In this document: positions 63,005 through 63,817 of the stretch, in pieces
Layout: each line of letters begins with the position of its first letter
Numbering within the stretch: position 1 is the stretch's first letter
DNA from: Chryseobacterium sp. JUb7
GTDB lineage: Bacteria; Bacteroidota; Bacteroidia; Flavobacteriales; Weeksellaceae
NCBI RefSeq assembly: GCF_024806495.1
Contig: NZ_JANUFF010000018.1
Coordinates: 1-63,817 of the forward strand
Direction: 5' to 3'
DNA length: 63,817 nt
Position numbers and translations under genes: made by a program
Notes under the pieces: generated by a model
Databases searched by the model: none
Seen by the model: the letters and a program-made list of their open reading frames with translations, nothing else
Told to the model about the DNA's origin: nothing

Positions 63005-63430
63005 TTAGAAATTTTTTTGAATAACCTTTTTAATTTTATTATCAGGTTTATAATAGACTCCGAAGTTTTTATAGCGCCAAAATTCTAATCTGGAATCTGA
63101 AAAGAGTGTGTCTTTTTTGTGAATTAACACGTACTCATAATAACTGTCATCGGGCTCTATATTACTTTGTGTTAAAATAATTTTTTTTTGAATGAGTAAG
63201 ATTTGATTTTTTAAAGTCAACGACTTCACATTAACATTTTTAATATACAGATTATTTTTATTGAAAAATGCTTTTAAGCAGCCTCCACAAATACCACCAT
63301 CATCGACTTTTGAAGTGTCATTATGATATATTTTTATTGTTCTGCCTGAACAAGAGGCTAAAAATAGTGCGAATAATGTAATAATACTGAATTTTATCTT
63401 GTTGATGTTGATTTTTTTTATAGTTCTCAT
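63005..63430 (-). CDS. Small lipoprotein of unknown function
   Basis: 141 aa with a lipoprotein signal (lipobox FLASC, then SGR). A GICGGCLKAFF motif near residue 47 and a strand-rich second half (SYYEYVLIHKKDTLF, LEFWRYKNFGVYYKPD). No known family. Single gene upstream of the TonB receptor, on the same strand but about 130 nt away. Confidence 0.6.
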   Translation of the reverse strand: MRTIKKININKIKFSIITLFALFLASCSGRTIKIYHNDTSKVDDGGICGGCLKAFFNKNNLYIKNVNVKSLTLKNQILLIQKKIILTQSNIEPDDSYYEYVLIHKKDTLFSDSRLEFWRYKNFGVYYKPDNKIKKVIQKNF

Positions 63431-63583
63431 TCTGTTGAATCTGAAATAATTAAAAGACTGATGTAATTAAAAAACAGTATCAAAAATAATTTTTTATTTA
63501 ATATCTATAAAAATAATTTTGTTGGAAACAAAAAATATTTCTATATTTGCACCACTGAAAACAACGATGTCATCGGGGTTTAA

Positions 63584-63668
63584 GGAGAGTTGGCAGAGTG
63601 GTCGATTGCGGCAGTCTTGAAAACTGTTGACTGTAACAGGTCCGGGGGTTCGAATCCCTCACTCTCCG
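63584..63668 (+). tRNA. tRNA-Ser (anticodon UGA)
   Basis: Acceptor arms GGAGAGT (63584-63590) and ACTCTCC (63661-63667) with discriminator G (63668). Anticodon stem-loop GCAGT-CTTGAAA-ACTGT gives anticodon TGA. A long variable arm and GGTTCGAATCC T-loop are typical of class II tRNA-Ser. CCA is not encoded. Confidence 0.95.
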
Positions 63669-63692
63669 CTGGTTGAGAAACTAAAATAAGCT

Positions 63693-63727
63693 AAAACGCT
63701 GTAAACATCAATGTTTACAGCGTTTTT
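63693..63727 (+). terminator. Terminator after tRNA-Ser
   Basis: ACGCTGTAAACAT and ATGTTTACAGCGT pair perfectly over a 2-nt loop and are followed by TTTTTT. Past it, up to the window end, there are only short ATAGGTCA / TGACCTAT repeats (63759-63766, 63787-63794, 63810-63817). Confidence 0.85.
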
Positions 63728-63817
63728 TGTTTTAGCGCTGGTATCAAAAAAAATCAAAATAGGTCACGATATTTATGACCTTTTTATGACCTATCTTAAA
63801 AACTTGAAAATAGGTCA

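Noticed and set aside
1..63817. CRISPR arrays, rRNA genes, prophage modules or a replication origin
   Set aside because: No regular repeat-spacer pattern, rRNA sequence, phage structural genes or DnaA-box cluster was seen.

Overview
The window is AT-rich and carries T9SS sorting domains, TAnnTTTG-type promoters, little sign of Shine-Dalgarno sites, and grasp-with-spasm and YqiJ/YqiK-type genes. Together these point to a Bacteroidota chromosome of the family Weeksellaceae, most likely Chryseobacterium or a close relative. This is inferred from protein style and signals, not from a database search.

Left end (1-13.4 kb, accessory). A minus-strand operon runs from a good promoter near 10.5 kb. 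It encodes a T9SS-sorted repeat protein, a long SpvB/YD-like protein, an Rhs protein with an unassigned C-terminal tip, and small candidate immunity genes, with a SUFU-like protein at the far end. Next to it is a graveyard: an IS5-type transposase remnant, a frameshifted ORF, and a broken grasp-with-spasm RiPP locus (peptide remnant, helical-repeat partner, ATP-grasp maturase cut to 157 aa, no SPASM enzyme).

13.6-27.2 kb. A SWIM/SNF2 helicase is followed by an envelope-stress block: a 1603-aa AAA ATPase, a flotillin, an NfeD/YqiJ-like membrane OB-fold protein, PspA and a Tir/YbjN-like protein. A divergent XRE regulator faces it, with a perfect palindrome over the -33 box of the psp promoter.

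27.2-45.5 kb, the most striking part. Eight co-directional, mostly overlapping genes encode a PUFA-synthase-like megasynthase system: NPD-NPD-KS-AT-ACP-ACP-KR, then KS-AT-DH-phosphopantetheinyl transferase, a free ACP, an alpha/beta hydrolase, a fused double glycosyltransferase, two HxxxD acyltransferases and a small membrane protein. I infer that it makes a glycosylated, acylated lipid. It is preceded by a predicted leader of about 510 nt with a palindrome at the likely start site and a 48-codon ORF whose first codons copy the start of the synthase.

45.8-48.2 kb. Superoxide dismutase, a DUF2480 protein and a dicluster ferredoxin form an operon facing a SufR/COG2345-like regulator with a Cys cluster. 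An 11-bp palindromic operator lies on the sod -33 box, and a half-site lies near the regulator's start.

48.4-63.8 kb. A lipoprotein hydrolase, two unrecognised soluble proteins, several small secreted or lipoprotein genes, an SDR, a TetR-MFS-isochorismatase-like unit with two matching operators, a TonB receptor paired with a beta-propeller phytase, and tRNA-Ser(UGA) at the right edge. Several dispersed intergenic repeats occur in the window.
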